64,000 nucleotides of DNA from Burkholderia sp. PAMC 26561 (GTDB lineage: Bacteria > Pseudomonadota > Gammaproteobacteria > Burkholderiales > Burkholderiaceae): contig NZ_CP014306.1 of the NCBI RefSeq assembly GCF_001557535.2, forward strand, positions 2,232,001-2,296,000. Direction: 5' to 3'. Below, piece after piece: positions 19,706 to 28,885 of this stretch. The notes under the pieces were generated by a model that saw only the letters and a list, made by a program, of their open reading frames with translations, was not told where the DNA came from and made no database searches. How positions within the stretch are numbered: position 1 is the stretch's first letter; each line of letters opens with the position of its first letter. A program made the position numbers and the translations under genes.

Positions 19706-19937
19706 CTGTCCGTGGCGGGACTTCATTTCTTTTTCCAAACGGCGAAAAAGAAACGAAGCAAAGAAAACGCCTCTCAACCGCTAATTCTTAAGTGTCCCGA
19801 GCGTGCAGTTTTGAACTGTTTGGTTCTTCAGAAGAACGCTCGGCGCCGCAATCAAGAACACTTGAAACCCTCCCCCTCCGTCAACAGATACCCACACGCT
19901 TCGCCACCAGTGTGGGAATCCATTAACCAGGACACCC
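19706..19937. repeat. Dispersed intergenic repeat, longer copy
   Basis: The gap after the efflux gene contains an AT-rich block with GGCGAAAAAGAAACGAAGC, the perfect 15-base palindrome GTTCTTCAGAAGAAC at 19823-19837, and CCCACAC...GTGTGGG hairpin sequence around GCTTCGCCACCAG at about 19890-19917. The last two elements recur in inverted order at 31645-31690. Comparable AAAGAAACGAAG-type blocks are known to me as scattered intergenic repeats in Paraburkholderia/Caballeronia. No gene is supported in 19606-19956. Confidence 0.5.
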
Positions 19938-19956
19938 ACACTGCGCCTTTGTCTTT

Positions 19957-22077
19957 TTAACGTTGGGCCGTCATCGTTTTCAGGAACGTGAACGCCGTTG
20001 CCTCCACCCTCGCAATGCTTTCCGCTTCCACGCCCGCGCCGTGGCCTCCATCGCGGTTCTCCAGGTACCACACGCGGTCGTTGCCCTGTGCCTGCATCCT
20101 TGCCGCCATCTTGCGCGCGTGGCCCGGATGCACACGGTCATCCGTCGCCGATGACGTGAACATTACCGGTGGATACTTTACGTCGGCCTTCACGTTCTGG
20201 TACGGCGAGTAGGTCATCAGGAAGCGCAAGTCGGCAGCGTCGTCGGGGTCGCCGTATTCGTCCATCCACGATGCCCCCTGCAACAACACATGGAACCTCG
20301 CCATGTCGAGCAGCGGCACCTCCGATACCACTGCGCCAAACAACTCGGGCCGCTGCACGAGCATCACACCCGTCAGCAAGCCGCCATTGCTGCCGCCACG
20401 CACCGCAAGTTGTTTCGATGTCGTCACGCCCGATGCCACCAGCGCTTCTGCAACAGCAATGAAGTCATCGAAGGCGACTTGGCGCTTTTCGCGCTGCGCC
20501 GCCTGGTGCCAGCCCGGGCCGAACTCGCCGCCACCACGAATGTTCGCAATGGCATACAAGCCGCCACTTTCAAGCCATGCCATGCCGGTGGTCGCGTCGT
20601 AATGCGGGTCGAGCGCGACTTCGAAACCGCCATAGCCATACAGCAGACACGGCGCCGATTGTTCGCCCTTGACGTTTGCTTCGCGGCCGACGAGCCAGTA
20701 GGGGATCTTGACGCCGTCGGGCGCCGTGGCGTGGCGGCGTTCGGCGATCAGACCCGTGGCATCGAATTGGGACGGAAGGCGCGCGAGCAATTGCCACTCG
20801 CTTCCAGGCGCGGCGAGATCCGCGAAATACATCGACGGCGGGCTCAGGAAATGTTCGATGTACACCAGCACGGTGTCGTCGCGCTCGCTGTCGATGGAAT
20901 TCACATACGACTGGCTCGCGGCCGGCACCGCGAAGTCACGGCAGGTCCAGGCGCCTTCGAGATCCGCGGGCGGCGCGTACAACTGGACTTGCGGCGAACC
21001 GTCGTTCATCAGCGATACAAGCAGCCAGTGCTTCGTGAAGTCGATATTCGCAAGCACGTTGCGGCCGGATGGCGCGAACAACACGGTGAAATCCCGCGCG
21101 CCGGCGAGAAACGCGTCGCGCCGGATCACGAGCAGGGAACCGCCGGCATGGACCGTCGGGCCTGCATCGTATGCTTCACGCGGTGTCGCGAACAGCCAGC
21201 CATTCCAGTGCTCGAGCTCGACGTGCAGCGGGACATCGTATTGTTGCCACTCGCCGGTGGTTTCATCGAGCCAGTATTGCAGCGTCTCGAAGAACGAGGT
21301 CGCACGCGACGCGAGGTGCAGGTTTTCGAGCGGGTCGTAATCCACGCCCGCCGATACATCACGCCGCTTGCCTTCGAAGACAATGGGCGCATCGGCGAGC
21401 TTCGTGCCGCGCTTCCATTTGCGCGCCTGGCGCGGGAAGCCCGACGTGGTGAGCGCCGGTTTCTTGCTATGCGCGCTGTCGTCCCAGCCGACATACACGG
21501 CGTCGCGATTGATCCACGATATGTCGTGCTTGCCGACATCGGGAAGCTCGAAGCCGTCTTTCACGAAAGTGCGCGATTCGATATCGAACTCGCGCACGAG
21601 ACATGCGTCCGAACCACCCGGCGACAGGCTCACCAGCGCGCGGTCCCAGGTGGGGTAGAGCATGTCGAAATCATGCAGCGCCCAGCGGGTGGCATCGTCG
21701 GGATTGTTGTTGAGGTCGAGCTTGTCGACATCGAGGACGATCTGCCACTTCGCCTTGCCCGCGAGCCATGCAGCCCACGGTGTGCGCCGCACGATGCCCA
21801 GCGGATTCTCCTCGTCCTGCCACGTGTTGTAGCCCCAGTCGCCATATCGCGAGCAGGACACGATGCGCTCCTGCGACGTGTATGCCTTCTTGAGGCGCGC
21901 GGTGAGCGCATCCGTTTCCGGCGTCTTGCCGGATGCGGCCGTCGTACGCGCGTTCTGCGAATCAACCCATTGCTCGACGCGGGCGTTATCGAGCGACTCC
22001 AGTTCTATGAACGGATCGGCGCCGGCAGCAGCGGGCCATTCGAGTTCGGGGTGTTGGCTGAGGAAGGAGTTTGTCAT
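19957..22077 (-). CDS. Prolyl oligopeptidase family serine peptidase (S9A)
   Basis: A 706-residue two-domain peptidase: a beta-propeller occupying about residues 80-430 and a C-terminal alpha/beta hydrolase. The catalytic serine lies in RGGSNGGLL near residue 560 (GxSxGG nucleophile elbow), the acid in TSSATDDRVHP, and the histidine in NRDGGHGAG. ANIRGGGEFGPGWHQA marks the oxyanion and substrate region of S9A enzymes. No signal peptide, so it is cytoplasmic and should cleave short proline-containing peptides. It has no close same-strand partner; the sugar ABC operon upstream ends in its own terminator. Confidence 0.95.
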   Translation of the reverse strand: MTNSFLSQHPELEWPAAAGADPFIELESLDNARVEQWVDSQNARTTAASGKTPETDALTARLKKAYTSQERIVSCSRYGDWGYNTWQDEENPLGIVRRTPWAAWLAGKAKWQIVLDVDKLDLNNNPDDATRWALHDFDMLYPTWDRALVSLSPGGSDACLVREFDIESRTFVKDGFELPDVGKHDISWINRDAVYVGWDDSAHSKKPALTTSGFPRQARKWKRGTKLADAPIVFEGKRRDVSAGVDYDPLENLHLASRATSFFETLQYWLDETTGEWQQYDVPLHVELEHWNGWLFATPREAYDAGPTVHAGGSLLVIRRDAFLAGARDFTVLFAPSGRNVLANIDFTKHWLLVSLMNDGSPQVQLYAPPADLEGAWTCRDFAVPAASQSYVNSIDSERDDTVLVYIEHFLSPPSMYFADLAAPGSEWQLLARLPSQFDATGLIAERRHATAPDGVKIPYWLVGREANVKGEQSAPCLLYGYGGFEVALDPHYDATTGMAWLESGGLYAIANIRGGGEFGPGWHQAAQREKRQVAFDDFIAVAEALVASGVTTSKQLAVRGGSNGGLLTGVMLVQRPELFGAVVSEVPLLDMARFHVLLQGASWMDEYGDPDDAADLRFLMTYSPYQNVKADVKYPPVMFTSSATDDRVHPGHARKMAARMQAQGNDRVWYLENRDGGHGAGVEAESIARVEATAFTFLKTMTAQR

Positions 22078-22288
22078 ATGGGAAAGCGCGCCCGCGTTGG
22101 AATGCCGGCGAGAGCGCCGACGTGATCAGGAATCAGAAGGCTGATTGTGCCTGATGGCGTGTCGCGAAGAAGTTTCGGCGCGCGGTTGCGTCGGCTCAAT
22201 GCGTCAGACCGGCGAGGTCCATGTGGATTCGGACTATTCCCATTTCAGTTTTGTAACAATCATTTGGGTTGTTGCAACCCGGCAATCG

Positions 22289-22322
22289 AAAAAAAACCGC
22301 GCAGACTGTGTGGTCTGCGCGG
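22289..22322 (-). terminator. Terminator of the sugar ABC operon
   Basis: A perfect 10-bp stem CCGCGCAGAC / GTCTGCGCGG with a 6-base loop; on the minus strand it is followed by eight T. It lies 23 bp past the ATPase gene stop. Confidence 0.95.
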
Positions 22323-22344
22323 CTTCATTGAATGCGAAGAAAGC

Positions 22345-23463
22345 TCAAGCCAACCGTTCTTCCGTCTTCGCGTCAAACAACACCGCTTTCGATACATCGA
22401 ACAGCAGCGTCATGTTCGTCAGCGGCTGCGGATTTGCTGCCGGGTGCACGCGGCTCACCACGCGCTTGCCGTTCACCTGGGTGAACACGAGCGTATCCGG
22501 GCCGGTCGGCTCGATCACATCGATCTTCACCTCAACCGGTTGCAGACGTGCGTCTTCCACATTGTGCGCGCTGCGGGCATCCGTAATGCGCTCCGGACGC
22601 AAGCCAAGAATCACGTTCTGCCCGATCTTGCCACGCACGGCGGCGGCATCGAAGGGCAGGTTCAACACGGTACGCGACACGCCCGTATCCAGCTCGATAC
22701 CCACGCCCGATCCGGCCTCGACCAGCTTGCCGTCGATAAAATTCATCGGCGGCGCGCCAATGAATCCCGCCACGAACAAATTCGATGGCGAATCGTAGAT
22801 GTCCTGCGGCGCGCCGAATTGCTGCACGACGCCATCCTTCATCACCGCAATCCGGTCGCCGAGCGTCATGGCTTCGATCTGATCGTGCGTCACGTACACG
22901 ATTGTCGTGCCGAGGCGCTGATGCAGCAGCTTGATTTCCGAACGCATTTCGATACGCAGTTTCGCGTCGAGATTCGACAACGGTTCATCGAACAGGAACA
23001 TCACCGGATCGCGCGCCAAAGCGCGGCCCATTGCCACGCGCTGGCGTTGGCCGCCCGACAACTGGCCGGGCTTCCGGTCGAGCAGATGCTGGATCTGCAG
23101 CGTATCCGACACGCGCTTCACAATGGCGGCCTGCTCGTCCTTCGGCACCTTGCGAATGTTCAGCCCGAACGAGATGTTCTCGCGGACCGTCATGGACGGG
23201 TACAGCGCGTACGACTGGAACACCATCGCGATGTCGCGATCTTTCGGCGAGAGGTTGTTCACCGTCTTGCCGTCGATCATGATGTTGCCCTTGGTGACCG
23301 TTTCCAGGCCGGCGATCATGTTGAGCAACGTGGACTTGCCGCAGCCCGAACCGCCAACGAGGATCAGGAACTGACCGTCCTCGATGTCGATGTTCACGCC
23401 CTTCAGAACGGGTACGCCGTTCGCATAAGTCTTGTATACGTCGCGGATTGAAAGGCTTGCCAT
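22345..23463 (-). CDS. Sugar ABC transporter ATP-binding protein (MalK/UgpC type)
   Basis: The energising ATPase of the importer, 372 residues. Walker A GGSGCGKST lies at 37-45, the signature LSGGQRQR near 134-141, Walker B MFLFDEPLSNLDA after it, and the H-loop in YVTHDQ. The C-terminal third is the OB-like (MOI) regulatory domain of the CUT1/MalK subfamily (GLRPERI, EPTGPDTLVF). It belongs with the two permeases and the binding protein upstream on the same strand, about 110 bp after the second permease gene. The neighbouring zwf-pgl-glk genes point to glucose, as in the Pseudomonas Gts system. Confidence 0.93.
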   Translation of the reverse strand: MASLSIRDVYKTYANGVPVLKGVNIDIEDGQFLILVGGSGCGKSTLLNMIAGLETVTKGNIMIDGKTVNNLSPKDRDIAMVFQSYALYPSMTVRENISFGLNIRKVPKDEQAAIVKRVSDTLQIQHLLDRKPGQLSGGQRQRVAMGRALARDPVMFLFDEPLSNLDAKLRIEMRSEIKLLHQRLGTTIVYVTHDQIEAMTLGDRIAVMKDGVVQQFGAPQDIYDSPSNLFVAGFIGAPPMNFIDGKLVEAGSGVGIELDTGVSRTVLNLPFDAAAVRGKIGQNVILGLRPERITDARSAHNVEDARLQPVEVKIDVIEPTGPDTLVFTQVNGKRVVSRVHPAANPQPLTNMTLLFDVSKAVLFDAKTEERLA

Positions 23464-23573
23464 GCTATGAATCCTTTAGTTTCTCTGCGCTGAGCGTGGT
23501 CGTCCGCGCATCTGTTGATCTTTTATCGCGGGCGCTTCGTTCGGTTCGAACCTGTGGAAGCGCCCCGCGGAAA

Positions 23574-24431
23574 TCAGCCCTTCACCGCGCCCGCTGTCAG
23601 GCCGCGCACGAAGAACCGGCCGGCGACCATGTAGACGAGGAGGGTGGGGAGAGCAGCGATGATCGCAGCAGCCATGTCGACGTTGTATTCCTTCACGCCC
23701 GTCGATGTATTCACGAGGTTGTTCAGCGCCACGGTAATCGGCATTGAATCCACGCCCGAAAACACGATGCCGAACAGGAAGTCATTCCAGATCTGCGTGA
23801 ATTGCCAGATCAGGCAAACCATGAAGATCGGCAACGATACCGGCAGCAGGATCTTCGTGAAAATCGTGAAGAAACCCGCACCGTCGATACGCGCCGCCTT
23901 CACCAGTTCGGCTGGAATGCTCACGTAGAAATTGCGGAAGAACATGGTCGTGAACGCGATACCGTAGACCACGTGAACGAGTACGAGACCCGTCGTGGTA
24001 TTGGCGAGTCCCAGCATGCCTTGCAGACGCGCCATCGGCAGAAGAATGGCCTGGAAGGGGATGAAGCAGCCCACCAGCAGCAGCGTGAACACGAGGTCCG
24101 CGCCGCGGAAACGCCAGTGCGTGAGCACGTAACCGTTGAAGGCGCCGATGATCGATGAAAGCAGCACAGCCGGAATCACCATGCGAACGGAGTTCATGAA
24201 AAACGGTTCCATGCCGTCGCAGCGCACGCCGGTACACGATTGCGACCACGCCTTGACCCACGGCGCGAACGTGAACGATGTCGGCGGCGTGAGCAGGTTG
24301 CCCGTGCGCAACTGGTCGAGGTCCTTGAAGGACGTCGAGAGCATCACGTAGATCGGAAACAGGAAATACAGGGCAAACAGGACCAGCGCCGCATAGATGA
24401 CGGCGCGGCTGATCGTCATCTTAGATTCCAT
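23574..24431 (-). CDS. Sugar ABC transporter permease, MalG type
   Basis: An inner-membrane permease subunit of 285 residues with about six membrane segments and the EAA-type loop ELVKAARIDGAGFFTIFTKILLPVSLP, which docks the ATPase. A hydrophilic periplasmic loop (KAWSQSCTGVRCDGMEPFF) with two cysteines lies between segments one and two. Its start lies 11 bp inside the upstream permease gene, implying coupled translation. Substrate inferred as glucose or a related hexose from context. Confidence 0.92.
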   Translation of the reverse strand: MESKMTISRAVIYAALVLFALYFLFPIYVMLSTSFKDLDQLRTGNLLTPPTSFTFAPWVKAWSQSCTGVRCDGMEPFFMNSVRMVIPAVLLSSIIGAFNGYVLTHWRFRGADLVFTLLLVGCFIPFQAILLPMARLQGMLGLANTTTGLVLVHVVYGIAFTTMFFRNFYVSIPAELVKAARIDGAGFFTIFTKILLPVSLPIFMVCLIWQFTQIWNDFLFGIVFSGVDSMPITVALNNLVNTSTGVKEYNVDMAAAIIAALPTLLVYMVAGRFFVRGLTAGAVKG

Positions 24432-25365
24432 TGCGGGTGCTCCTCGATTCCAGATACATGAGCGGCACGAGCACGGCGACGACGGTGGCGAGCATCATCA
24501 TCGATGAAGCTGCGCCCAGGCCGAGCTGTCCGCGGTTGAACGAAAACGTGTACATGAACATGGCCGGCAGCGACGACGACGTGCCCGGACCACCCGCGGT
24601 CAATGCGACCACGAGGTCGAACGTCTTGATGGTGATGTGGCAGAGAATCAGCAGCACGGAAAAGAACACGGGACGCATGCTCGGGATCACGATCTTGCGA
24701 TAGATGCGCGGCAAGGACGCGCCATCCATTTGAGCCGCCTTGAAGATTTCCGCGTCCACGCCACGCAAACCGGCGAGGAACAGCGCCATCACGAAACCAG
24801 TCGATTGCCACACGGCCGCGATCACGACGCAGAAAATCGCCTTGTCGGGGTTGCCGAGCCAGTCGAACGAAAAGCTCGTCCAGCCCCAGTCGTGGAACAC
24901 TTTCTCGAGTCCGAGGCTCGGGTTCAAAATCCATTGCCACGCCGTACCCGTCACGATGAACGACAGCGCCATCGGGTAGAGGAAGATCGCGCGCAACGCG
25001 CCTTCATTGCGGATCTTCTGGTCGAGCAGGATGGCGAGGAACAGCCCGAGCCCGACGCAAATGGCGATGAACGGAATGCCGAACCAGCCGAGGTTTGCAG
25101 CGGAGGTCCACCAGACGTCGTTGGAGAACAGCTCGGTGTAGCGCTGGAAGCCTACGAAATCGTAGCGCGGCATCAATCGCGAGTTCGTCAGCGACAGATA
25201 CCCGGTGATCAGAATGAAGCCGTACACAAACACGAGCGCGATCAGCACGCTGGGTGCGAGTACGAGCTTGGGAATGTAAGTATCGGCAAGCGCCGCCAGG
25301 GGCGACGTACGGCGGGGCGGGGTGCGCGATGTCTTGCTCGCGATACCGCTAGGGGAGGCAGCCAC
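24421..25365 (-). CDS. Sugar ABC transporter permease, MalF type
   Basis: The first permease of the importer, 314 residues, with a basic Ser/Thr-rich cytoplasmic N-terminus (about 30 residues), then six membrane segments. The EAA loop is ...AEIFKAAQMDGASLPRIYRKIVIPSMRP. The pairing with the MalG-type gene by an 11-bp overlap is standard for CUT1 importers. It is separated from the binding-protein gene by 130 bp containing a GC hairpin at 25451-25476. Confidence 0.92.
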   Translation of the reverse strand: MAASPSGIASKTSRTPPRRTSPLAALADTYIPKLVLAPSVLIALVFVYGFILITGYLSLTNSRLMPRYDFVGFQRYTELFSNDVWWTSAANLGWFGIPFIAICVGLGLFLAILLDQKIRNEGALRAIFLYPMALSFIVTGTAWQWILNPSLGLEKVFHDWGWTSFSFDWLGNPDKAIFCVVIAAVWQSTGFVMALFLAGLRGVDAEIFKAAQMDGASLPRIYRKIVIPSMRPVFFSVLLILCHITIKTFDLVVALTAGGPGTSSSLPAMFMYTFSFNRGQLGLGAASSMMMLATVVAVLVPLMYLESRSTRNGI

Positions 25366-25450
25366 TTCTCGACTCCTGAAAATTTGCCGGCAAGAGTCTC
25401 AGGCCGGAACAGGGATACAGCGGTTTTTACGGTAATCGACTTGTGCTTTC

Positions 25451-25476
25451 GGGCGCGCTCCCGAGAGAGCGCGCCC
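25451..25476 (-). other. GC hairpin between binding-protein and permease genes
   Basis: GGGCGCGCTC and GAGCGCGCCC form a perfect 10-bp stem with a 6-base loop and no T-run. Its position directly after the binding-protein stop suggests an mRNA-stabilising or partial-attenuation element that lets the periplasmic protein be made in excess over the permeases, as in malE-malF. That role is inference. Confidence 0.55.
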
Positions 25477-25495
25477 GTGCGTCACACTAAAACGC

Positions 25496-26749
25496 TTACT
25501 TCGTCTTCGCTGCGTTCGCGAGAGCGGCAACTGCGCTCTTCGAATCTTGCGTCGAGTTCATGAACTTCGTGACGACGTCGGTGATGGCGCCGGCAGTTGC
25601 ATCGCCTTGTGCCATTCCGTGCGCCAGCGACGGAACATAGCCGCCCGACTTCAGGGCCGTTTGTTCATCGGCGTAGGACTTCTTCGCGCAGTCGTCGAAC
25701 TTGGTCATCGGCACGCCCAGGCGAACCGGGATGGAACCCTTGTTCAGGCTGAACTGCTCCTGGAACTCAGGCGTCATGATGGTCTTCGCCAATGCCAGTT
25801 GACCCGGCGTTGCATCCTTCGCGCCCTTCTGCTGGAAGAACACGAACGAATCGACGTTGAACGTGTAAGCCTTCTCCGTACCCGGAACGGCTACGCAGAC
25901 ATAGTCCGTGCCCGACTTCTTGTTCGCGCCGGCGAACTCGCCCTTGGCCCAGTCGCCCATGAACTGCATGCCGGCCTTGCCGTTGATGACCATGGCAGTT
26001 GCAAGGTTCCAGTCACGGCCGGTGCGGCCGTTATCGAAGTACGATTGCACGTGACGAACCGTATCGAACACCTTGACCATCTGGTCGGACGTCAGCGTCT
26101 TCTGGTCCAGATCGACGATCGCCTTCTTGTAGAAGTCCGCGCCTTGCGACAACACGACGTCTTCCCACAACGTCAGGTCTTGCCACGGCTGGCCGCCTGC
26201 TGCCACCGGAACAATACCGTTCGCCTTCATCTTGTCGGCGAGGGCGAAGAATTCCGGCCACGTGGTCGGGGCCTTGCCACCGGCCTTGTCCAGTGCGTCC
26301 TTGTTGATATACAGCCAGTTCACGCGGTGCACCGAGAACGGCGCGCCTACATAATGACCGCCTGCATGCATGACCTTGTCGATTTCCGGCGGCAGGTTCT
26401 TCTTCCAGTCGCCCGTCACCGAATCGATGTTCACCAGCACGCCCTGGTCAGCCCATTCCTGGATCAGCGGACCCTTGATCTGAGCCGCCGACGGCGCGTT
26501 GCCCGAGATCACCTGCGTCTTGAGTGCGGTCATGGCTGCGGCGCCCGCGCCACCGGCAACCGCGAAGTCCTTCCAGGTGTAGCCTTGCTTGGTCATGTCG
26601 TCCTTCAACACGCCAATAGCCTTCGACTCACCGCCGGACGTCCACCAGTGCAGTACGGAAAGGGCTTCTGCAGCCTGAACCGCCTGTGCCGTCACGCCGC
26701 ACAACAGACCTGCAGCGCCGAGCGCGCCCATGAGCTTGCGAAATTTCAT
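25496..26749 (-). CDS. Sugar ABC transporter substrate-binding protein (glucose/mannose type)
   Basis: A periplasmic solute-binding protein of 417 residues. Residues 1-27 form a signal peptide (cleavage after AVQA-A). The mature protein begins EALSVLHWWTSGGESKAIGVLKDD, matching family 1 sugar-binding proteins of the Gts/glucose type, and includes VLHWWTSGGE, NVDSFVFFQQKG and the repeated MxGDWAKGEF motif. It captures sugar and delivers it to the two permeases encoded next. The adjacent glucose-6-phosphate pathway genes support glucose as the ligand. SD GGAGATAAAC precedes the ATG. Confidence 0.93.
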   Translation of the reverse strand: MKFRKLMGALGAAGLLCGVTAQAVQAAEALSVLHWWTSGGESKAIGVLKDDMTKQGYTWKDFAVAGGAGAAAMTALKTQVISGNAPSAAQIKGPLIQEWADQGVLVNIDSVTGDWKKNLPPEIDKVMHAGGHYVGAPFSVHRVNWLYINKDALDKAGGKAPTTWPEFFALADKMKANGIVPVAAGGQPWQDLTLWEDVVLSQGADFYKKAIVDLDQKTLTSDQMVKVFDTVRHVQSYFDNGRTGRDWNLATAMVINGKAGMQFMGDWAKGEFAGANKKSGTDYVCVAVPGTEKAYTFNVDSFVFFQQKGAKDATPGQLALAKTIMTPEFQEQFSLNKGSIPVRLGVPMTKFDDCAKKSYADEQTALKSGGYVPSLAHGMAQGDATAGAITDVVTKFMNSTQDSKSAVAALANAAKTK

Positions 26750-27197
26750 TGTTTATCTCCTCCGAACACCTGAACAAAAAACGATTGGCCCCTGATGCCG
26801 CCAGGAAGCGATGGCTGGAACTGAACAGACTTGAAGTGGCCGGAGTCGGCGGTGTCAGCGGGATAAGACCGGTATGCCTCGTCGATGAACGGCGGGCGCG
26901 CCAGTCTGGCCGGCAGACCGAACCTCGGCCGCACGGCTCTCAAGAGATGAGTGTGTCGAATCGCAACTGTGTCTCCTCTTTTGATTTTTGCCCGTTCACA
27001 CTGGCTGACCACTGTGACGTGCGACCGGGGTCCTGCATCCTGCGGTTTTAGCCTGTTCCATGACATTCCCTGACGGCGAACCGTTCGGCGAGAGCGTCCT
27101 TGGCTCAGGTCCATTACCATGCAACTAGACATGAGTCTCCGGGAAAACACGCATGTTCTGATTGACTAAGTGTTTTTTTCCGAGATCACGTTACCCC
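26750..27197. other. Divergent intergenic region of the glucose cluster
   Basis: About 450 bp between the binding-protein gene and the zwf promoter. It must hold the importer promoter on the minus strand, but no -35/-10 pair is good enough to name. No second HexR palindrome is visible here. The short minus-strand frame through it has no Shine-Dalgarno and no recognisable product. Confidence 0.5.
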
Positions 27198-27225
27198 TTG
27201 ATTTGAATTGTAGTTAAACTACAAT
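27198..27225 (+). promoter_or_regulatory. zwf promoter
   Basis: TTGATT (27198-27203) and TACAAT (27220-27225) are 16 bp apart, with a start expected near 27232. The spacer and -10 are covered by the HexR palindrome. Confidence 0.6.
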
Positions 27226-27227
27226 TC
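27205..27227. promoter_or_regulatory. HexR operator
   Basis: A perfect 23-bp palindrome (two 11-base arms around one A) with core TTGTAGTTAAACTACAA, which fits the published HexR consensus TGTARTWWWAYTACA at all 15 positions. It overlaps the zwf -10 element, so binding would block transcription. HexR normally releases DNA when 2-keto-3-deoxy-6-phosphogluconate accumulates. The regulator is encoded 4 kb downstream as the C-terminal half of the glk fusion. Confidence 0.88.
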
Positions 27228-27282
27228 AGTGTCAAAAAAAATTTTATCGGACTACGGTCCTTCAGAACCCCTGCGGAGACAC

Positions 27283-28743
27283 ATGCAAAACGACTCGAAT
27301 TTCACCTTCGTTCTTTTCGGCGGAACGGGCGATCTTTCGATGCGCAAGATCCTGCCGGCGCTTTTCGAAGCGCATCGTGGCGGAATGCTTGCATCGGGCG
27401 GAAAGATCGTCGCGGTGGCGCGCGCCTCCGAAGATCGCGATGCGTATCTCAACTGGGTCGACGAACACGTCAAGCCGCACGTCTCGAAGAACGGTGTGGA
27501 CGACGCAGTGTGGAAGGGTTTTCTCGAGCGCATCGATTATGTGCGGCTCGACCTCGGCAAGCCGGAAGACTTCAAGCTGCTGCGCGACGCCGTGAACAAG
27601 CATGGCGGCACGCGCGTGTTCTACCTCGCGACCGGTCCGTCGCTGTTCGTGCCGATCTGCCGCGCGCTCGCCGACGTGGGCCTGAGCGAAAACGCGCGCA
27701 TCGTGCTGGAAAAGCCGCTTGGCTATGACCTGAAGTCGTCGCAGGCTATCAACGACGCCGTTGGCGAAATCTTCGCGGAAGAACAGATCTACCGGATCGA
27801 CCATTACCTCGGCAAAGAGCCGGTGCAGAACCTGCTTGCGCTGCGCTTCGGCAATGCGCTTTTCGAACCGTTGTGGCGGCGCGAATGGGTGGAAAGCATC
27901 CAGATCACGATTGCCGAAGAACTCGGCGTGGAAGCGCGCGGCGACTTCTACGACAACACCGGCGCCTTGCGCGACATGGTTCAGAACCACTTGCTGCAGT
28001 TGCTTTCCATCGTGACGATGGAGCCGCCGCATTCCATGGATTCCGACTCGGTCCGCGACGAAAAGCTGCGCGTGCTGCGCGCGCTCAAGCCTGTCGATCC
28101 GCGCGATATCAGCAAGGTCGCCGTGCGCGGCCAATATCATGCGGGCGTGATCAAGGGCACGTCGGTGCCGGCATACGCGACCGAGCACGGCGTGCGTCCT
28201 GACAGTCACACGGAAACGTTTGTCGCGTTGAAGGTGGAGATCGAGAACTGGCGTTGGGCCGGCGTGCCGTTCTTCCTGCGCACCGGGAAGCGGCTTGCCG
28301 ACCGCACGGCTGAGATCGTCGTGAATTTCCGTCCCGTGCCGCACTCGGCGCTTGGCGCCAATGCATTGCGCGCAGGTACGAACCGCCTCGTGATTCGCCT
28401 TCAGCCGAACGAGACGATCCGCCTTTATTGCCTGGCCAAGCAGCCGGGCGAAGGCATGAATCTCGCGAGTGTCCATCTGGATCTCGCGTTCGACAAATTC
28501 TTCAAGGAAGGGCAGATGGAGGCCTACCAGCGCCTTCTGCTCGATGTCATCAACGGCCGTCTCGCGCTCTTCGTGCGGCGCGACGAACAGGAAGCGGCGT
28601 GGCGTTATGTCGAGCCGATCCTCGATGAATGGGCTGCATCGTCGAAACCGCCAAAGCCTTATGCGTCAGGCACGTGGGGACCGGCGGCCGCGAGCGCCAT
28701 GCTGGCGCAACACGGCACATGCTGGCTCGAAGAAGAGAATTAA
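27283..28743 (+). CDS. zwf: Glucose-6-phosphate 1-dehydrogenase
   Basis: It oxidises glucose 6-phosphate to 6-phosphogluconolactone with NADP(+), the entry step for the oxidative pentose phosphate and Entner-Doudoroff routes. The 486-residue product has the coenzyme-binding GGTGDLSMRK at 13-22 and the active-site RIDHYLGKEPVQN. The ATG at 27283 follows GGAG by 6 bases; an earlier in-frame start overlaps the operator and leader and is rejected. It is the first gene of zwf-pgl-glk/hexR and is under the HexR palindrome. Confidence 0.97.
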   Translation: MQNDSNFTFVLFGGTGDLSMRKILPALFEAHRGGMLASGGKIVAVARASEDRDAYLNWVDEHVKPHVSKNGVDDAVWKGFLERIDYVRLDLGKPEDFKLLRDAVNKHGGTRVFYLATGPSLFVPICRALADVGLSENARIVLEKPLGYDLKSSQAINDAVGEIFAEEQIYRIDHYLGKEPVQNLLALRFGNALFEPLWRREWVESIQITIAEELGVEARGDFYDNTGALRDMVQNHLLQLLSIVTMEPPHSMDSDSVRDEKLRVLRALKPVDPRDISKVAVRGQYHAGVIKGTSVPAYATEHGVRPDSHTETFVALKVEIENWRWAGVPFFLRTGKRLADRTAEIVVNFRPVPHSALGANALRAGTNRLVIRLQPNETIRLYCLAKQPGEGMNLASVHLDLAFDKFFKEGQMEAYQRLLLDVINGRLALFVRRDEQEAAWRYVEPILDEWAASSKPPKPYASGTWGPAAASAMLAQHGTCWLEEEN

Positions 28744-28885
28744 GCCCGCTTGTTCCAGCGGGTCGGTGGGAACGTGTTCCAGGACGTTTGTGCTGTAGAC
28801 ATGTTGCAATTAAAGCCGAGACAAATCCCGCCGTGCGACTCTCGGCGGGCGAAATGAAACCAAAACAAGGCAGCATGGAGGAGCA

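Noticed and set aside
20290..22125. Plus-strand frame of 611 codons opposite the prolyl oligopeptidase
   Set aside because: Antisense shadow: Arg/His/Glu-rich without motif, while the other strand encodes a complete peptidase with its catalytic triad.
26746..27150. 134-codon minus-strand frame between the binding-protein gene and zwf
   Set aside because: No ribosome-binding site, no known motif, and it overlaps the binding-protein gene start; likely leader DNA.
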